A stretch of DNA of 15,219 bases from Pseudomonadota bacterium. GTDB taxonomy: Bacteria > Pseudomonadota > Alphaproteobacteria > Rhizobiales > Xanthobacteraceae. The DNA lies in contig JAEWHY010000068.1 of NCBI GenBank assembly GCA_023387555.1, forward strand, positions 1-15,219. The letters run 5' to 3'. How positions within the stretch are numbered: the stretch's first letter is position 1; each line of letters starts with the position of its first letter. Shown in pieces: positions 13,484 through 15,219 of the stretch. A program made the translations under genes and the position numbers. Under the pieces are notes generated by a model that saw only the letters and a list, made by a program, of their open reading frames with translations, had not been told where the DNA came from and did not search any database.

Positions 13484-14050
13484 TCAATCCGCGCGGCGGA
13501 TGTAGGTGACTTCGTTGGTGTCGACGATGATCTTCTCGCCGGTGGTGATGAAGGGCGGCACCATCACACGCAGCCCGTTGTCCATCTTGGCCGGCTTGTA
13601 GGAGGAGGCCGCGGTCTGGCCCTTCACGACCGGATCAGCCTCGATGACTTCCAGCGTCACCTGATCCGGCAGCTTGATGCCGATCGGGCGCTCGTCGTGC
13701 ATTTCGAGGGTTACCGTCATGCCATCCTGCAGGAAGGCGGCGCGCTCTCCGACGAATTCTTCAGGCAGCTCGATCTGCTCGTAGCTGTCGGTGTCCATGA
13801 AGACGAGGCTTTCGCCCTGCTTGTACAGGAACTGGAAGTCCTTCTGTTCGAGCCGTGCGCGCTCGACCCGCTCGTCGGATCCGAAGCGGTTGTTGAGCTT
13901 GCGCCCGTCGATCAGGTTTTTCAGTTCGACCTGATTATAGGCGGGGCCCTTGCCGGGCTTCACCGCCATGGTCTTGACCGCGACCCAGAGCGTGTCCTGG
14001 TACTCGATCACATAGCCAGGACGGATTTCGTTGCCATTGATCTTGGCCAT
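13484..14050 (-). CDS. efp: Elongation factor P
   Basis: The 188-residue protein is full length for EF-P, with the KOW-like N-terminal domain, central OB domain and C-terminal OB domain. The tip loop KPGKGPAYNQ places Lys34 where EF-P is modified by beta-lysylation in many bacteria, so this protein is expected to be of the lysine type. EF-P rescues ribosomes stalled at proline runs by binding between the P and E sites. The C-terminal block ITTGEKIIVDTNEVTYIRRAD is canonical. The start ATG at 14050 has GGAAAG 5-10 bases upstream. A possible -10 GATAAT lies at 14076-14081, but I find no matching -35. It follows the Sel1 gene by 63 bp on the same strand and precedes suhB. Confidence 0.97.
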   Translation of the reverse strand: MAKINGNEIRPGYVIEYQDTLWVAVKTMAVKPGKGPAYNQVELKNLIDGRKLNNRFGSDERVERARLEQKDFQFLYKQGESLVFMDTDSYEQIELPEEFVGERAAFLQDGMTVTLEMHDERPIGIKLPDQVTLEVIEADPVVKGQTAASSYKPAKMDNGLRVMVPPFITTGEKIIVDTNEVTYIRRAD

Positions 14051-14113
14051 GAGGCTTTCCGTAATGCTTTTCGGGATTATCGGTGCGCCATGTGCCTGTC
14101 GGCTTGGCCGCCG

Positions 14114-15091
14114 TCAAGTGCGTGAATTGGCGATGATGAAGAGCCAGGGGTCGGCTTCCTTCCGTGCCGCGTTGCGGACCTCTTCGCTCTGTTTGGCCAT
14201 ATAATCGTCAAGGAAGGGGTCGCTGGCGCCGGCCGCCTTGGAAACAAGATGCCATTTGATGGCTTCCTGGGGATTTTCCGGCATGCCCCGGCCGCTGGCG
14301 AGAAGCCGCGCCAGCCGGTTCTGGGCGACCGGGGCGCCCCGCCGGGCCGCCTTGCGCAGGAGCTGGATCGCCGCCGCTTCGTCCTTGGCAATGCCGGTGC
14401 CGTTGAACAGGGCGATGGCATATTCCACCTGCCCGTCCAGGTGCTCGGCGAGGGCGGCCAGTCCGAGCAGGCGGGCCGCCTCCTTCTCGTCCTTCGGGAC
14501 GCCGCGGCCTTCCTTGTACATGATGGCGAGGGCGTATTGGGCTTCCCGGTTCCCGCCCTCGGATGCCTGCCGGAACAATTCGGCGGCGCGTCCGAAGTCG
14601 CGGGGGAACTGCATCCCCTCGAGGTAGAACAGGCCGAGATTATAGGCGGCCACCGGCTGCCCGAGCTTGGCGGCGCTGGCGAACAGCCGGGCGGCTTCGT
14701 CGCGGTCCCGCGGTCCCCCGCGCCCGGAGAGGCGCATCATGGCGAGCGAGAACATGGCTTCGCGGTCGCCGCGCTCGGCCGCCTTGCTGTACCATTCGAT
14801 CGCCTTGGCATCGTCCTGCCCGACGCCAAACCCGCCGGCGTAAATCACGCCGATCAGGGTCATGGCCTTGGGGTCGCCATTGGCCTCGACCCTCTTCTGC
14901 GCCTCGGCAAGGGCGGTCAGGTAATAGCCGCGCTGGAAGGCGGCATAGGCGATGTCACCCGTGTTCTCGGCGGAACGCGGCGCCGGCTCGGGAAGGGGCG
15001 GCGACGGTGTTGCTTTCTTGGGGGCCGCAAGCGCGTCCGCCGCCAGCACCGACAGCGCCAGCGCCATCCCGATGCGGATCCTTGCGCTCAT
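14114..15091 (-). CDS. Secreted Sel1-repeat (TPR-like) protein
   Basis: The 325-residue product starts with a Sec signal peptide (about 1-22, MSARIRIGMALALSVLAADA, cleavage near LAA) and a proline-rich linker (24-40). About six Sel1-like repeats follow from residue 74 to 285, each of the form A..LG..Y..G.GV..D...A..W..KAA..G. Such alpha-solenoids act as periplasmic scaffolds for protein-protein contacts; the partner is unknown. Residues 286-325 form a non-repeat C-terminal tail. The ATG at 15091 overlaps the thiE stop in an ATGA, which fixes the start and implies translational coupling. Location next to thiE is probably a matter of operon convenience rather than thiamine function. Confidence 0.9.
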   Translation of the reverse strand: MSARIRIGMALALSVLAADALAAPKKATPSPPLPEPAPRSAENTGDIAYAAFQRGYYLTALAEAQKRVEANGDPKAMTLIGVIYAGGFGVGQDDAKAIEWYSKAAERGDREAMFSLAMMRLSGRGGPRDRDEAARLFASAAKLGQPVAAYNLGLFYLEGMQFPRDFGRAAELFRQASEGGNREAQYALAIMYKEGRGVPKDEKEAARLLGLAALAEHLDGQVEYAIALFNGTGIAKDEAAAIQLLRKAARRGAPVAQNRLARLLASGRGMPENPQEAIKWHLVSKAAGASDPFLDDYMAKQSEEVRNAARKEADPWLFIIANSRT

Positions 15092-15219
15092 GTCGCCGTC
15101 TCAGTGATCAGGAGGCGGCTTGCGGCGTCGGCGGTGGCGGCCGCGACCCCACGCGGATCGGCGAAAACCGCATCTCCCAGCGCGATGAAGTCGGCGCCGG
15201 CACCCACCAGCGGGCCGAC
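15088..15219 (-). CDS. thiE: Thiamine phosphate synthase, 3' end (partial)
   Basis: Leftward from the window edge, 43 codons read VGPLVGAGADFIALGDAVFA, then DPRGVAAATADAASRLL and a short tail, ending at TGA 15088-15090. The GADFIALGDAVF..DPRG pattern matches the C-terminal beta strand and phosphate-binding end of the ThiE TIM barrel, which joins HMP pyrophosphate and thiazole phosphate into thiamine phosphate. Only about a fifth of the protein is visible, so other TIM-barrel enzymes cannot be fully excluded. The stop overlaps the Sel1 gene start by four bases. Confidence 0.72.
   Translation of the reverse strand, partial: VGPLVGAGADFIALGDAVFADPRGVAAATADAASRLLITETAT

Overview
The window reads as chromosomal backbone from a GC-rich alphaproteobacterium, most likely Nitrobacteraceae/Bradyrhizobiaceae (Bradyrhizobium, Rhodopseudomonas, Nitrobacter, Afipia). 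This rests on the family make-up (RcdA/DUF1465, DUF1192, cysteine-free L31, alphaproteobacterial-type lipid ABC exporter, SuhB next to EF-P), the strong GC bias at third codon positions, and dispersed REP-like palindromes of a kind I associate with that family. I see no insertion sequence, phage gene, CRISPR array, tRNA or rRNA.

Layout. 1-54: start of a leftward exported protein, cut by the window edge. 158-787: yqgE. It converges, across a long near-perfect inverted repeat (814-902), on a large leftward membrane c-di-GMP protein (913-3819: 7TM-DISM sensor, PAS, degenerate GGDEF, intact EAL). 3820-4271 is largely non-coding. 4272-5273 is a leftward NAD(P)H quinone oxidoreductase of the PIG3 type. 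5456-6538 is a rightward block: DUF1192 gene, candidate small RNA with a strong terminator, then rcdA, the regulator of CtrA degradation. A perfect CtrA consensus box lies just before the small RNA. 6726-6962 is leftward rpmE, with a promoter facing away from the rightward ABC exporter gene (7135-8943).

8951-11521 is a leftward set: a MotA/TolQ/ExbB-like channel protein, a MotB-like protein with a long coiled coil and OmpA domain, and a GNAT acetyltransferase. 11688-12494 is a rightward DUF1295 membrane reductase-like gene, converging on leftward suhB (12508-13308). Further leftward genes are efp (13484-14050), a secreted Sel1-repeat protein (14114-15091) and the 3' end of thiE (15088-15219). 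thiE and the Sel1 gene overlap as ATGA and are probably cotranscribed.

Most genes are housekeeping. The part most worth attention is 5650-6540. A putative CtrA-controlled small RNA with anti-Shine-Dalgarno loops sits directly before the gene for the CtrA-degradation adaptor, which suggests a cell-cycle feedback node. Next in interest are the uncharacterised ion-channel motor pair (9468-11521), the EAL protein with a degenerate GGDEF motif, and three CAATTG palindromes at exact 11-bp spacing upstream of suhB.
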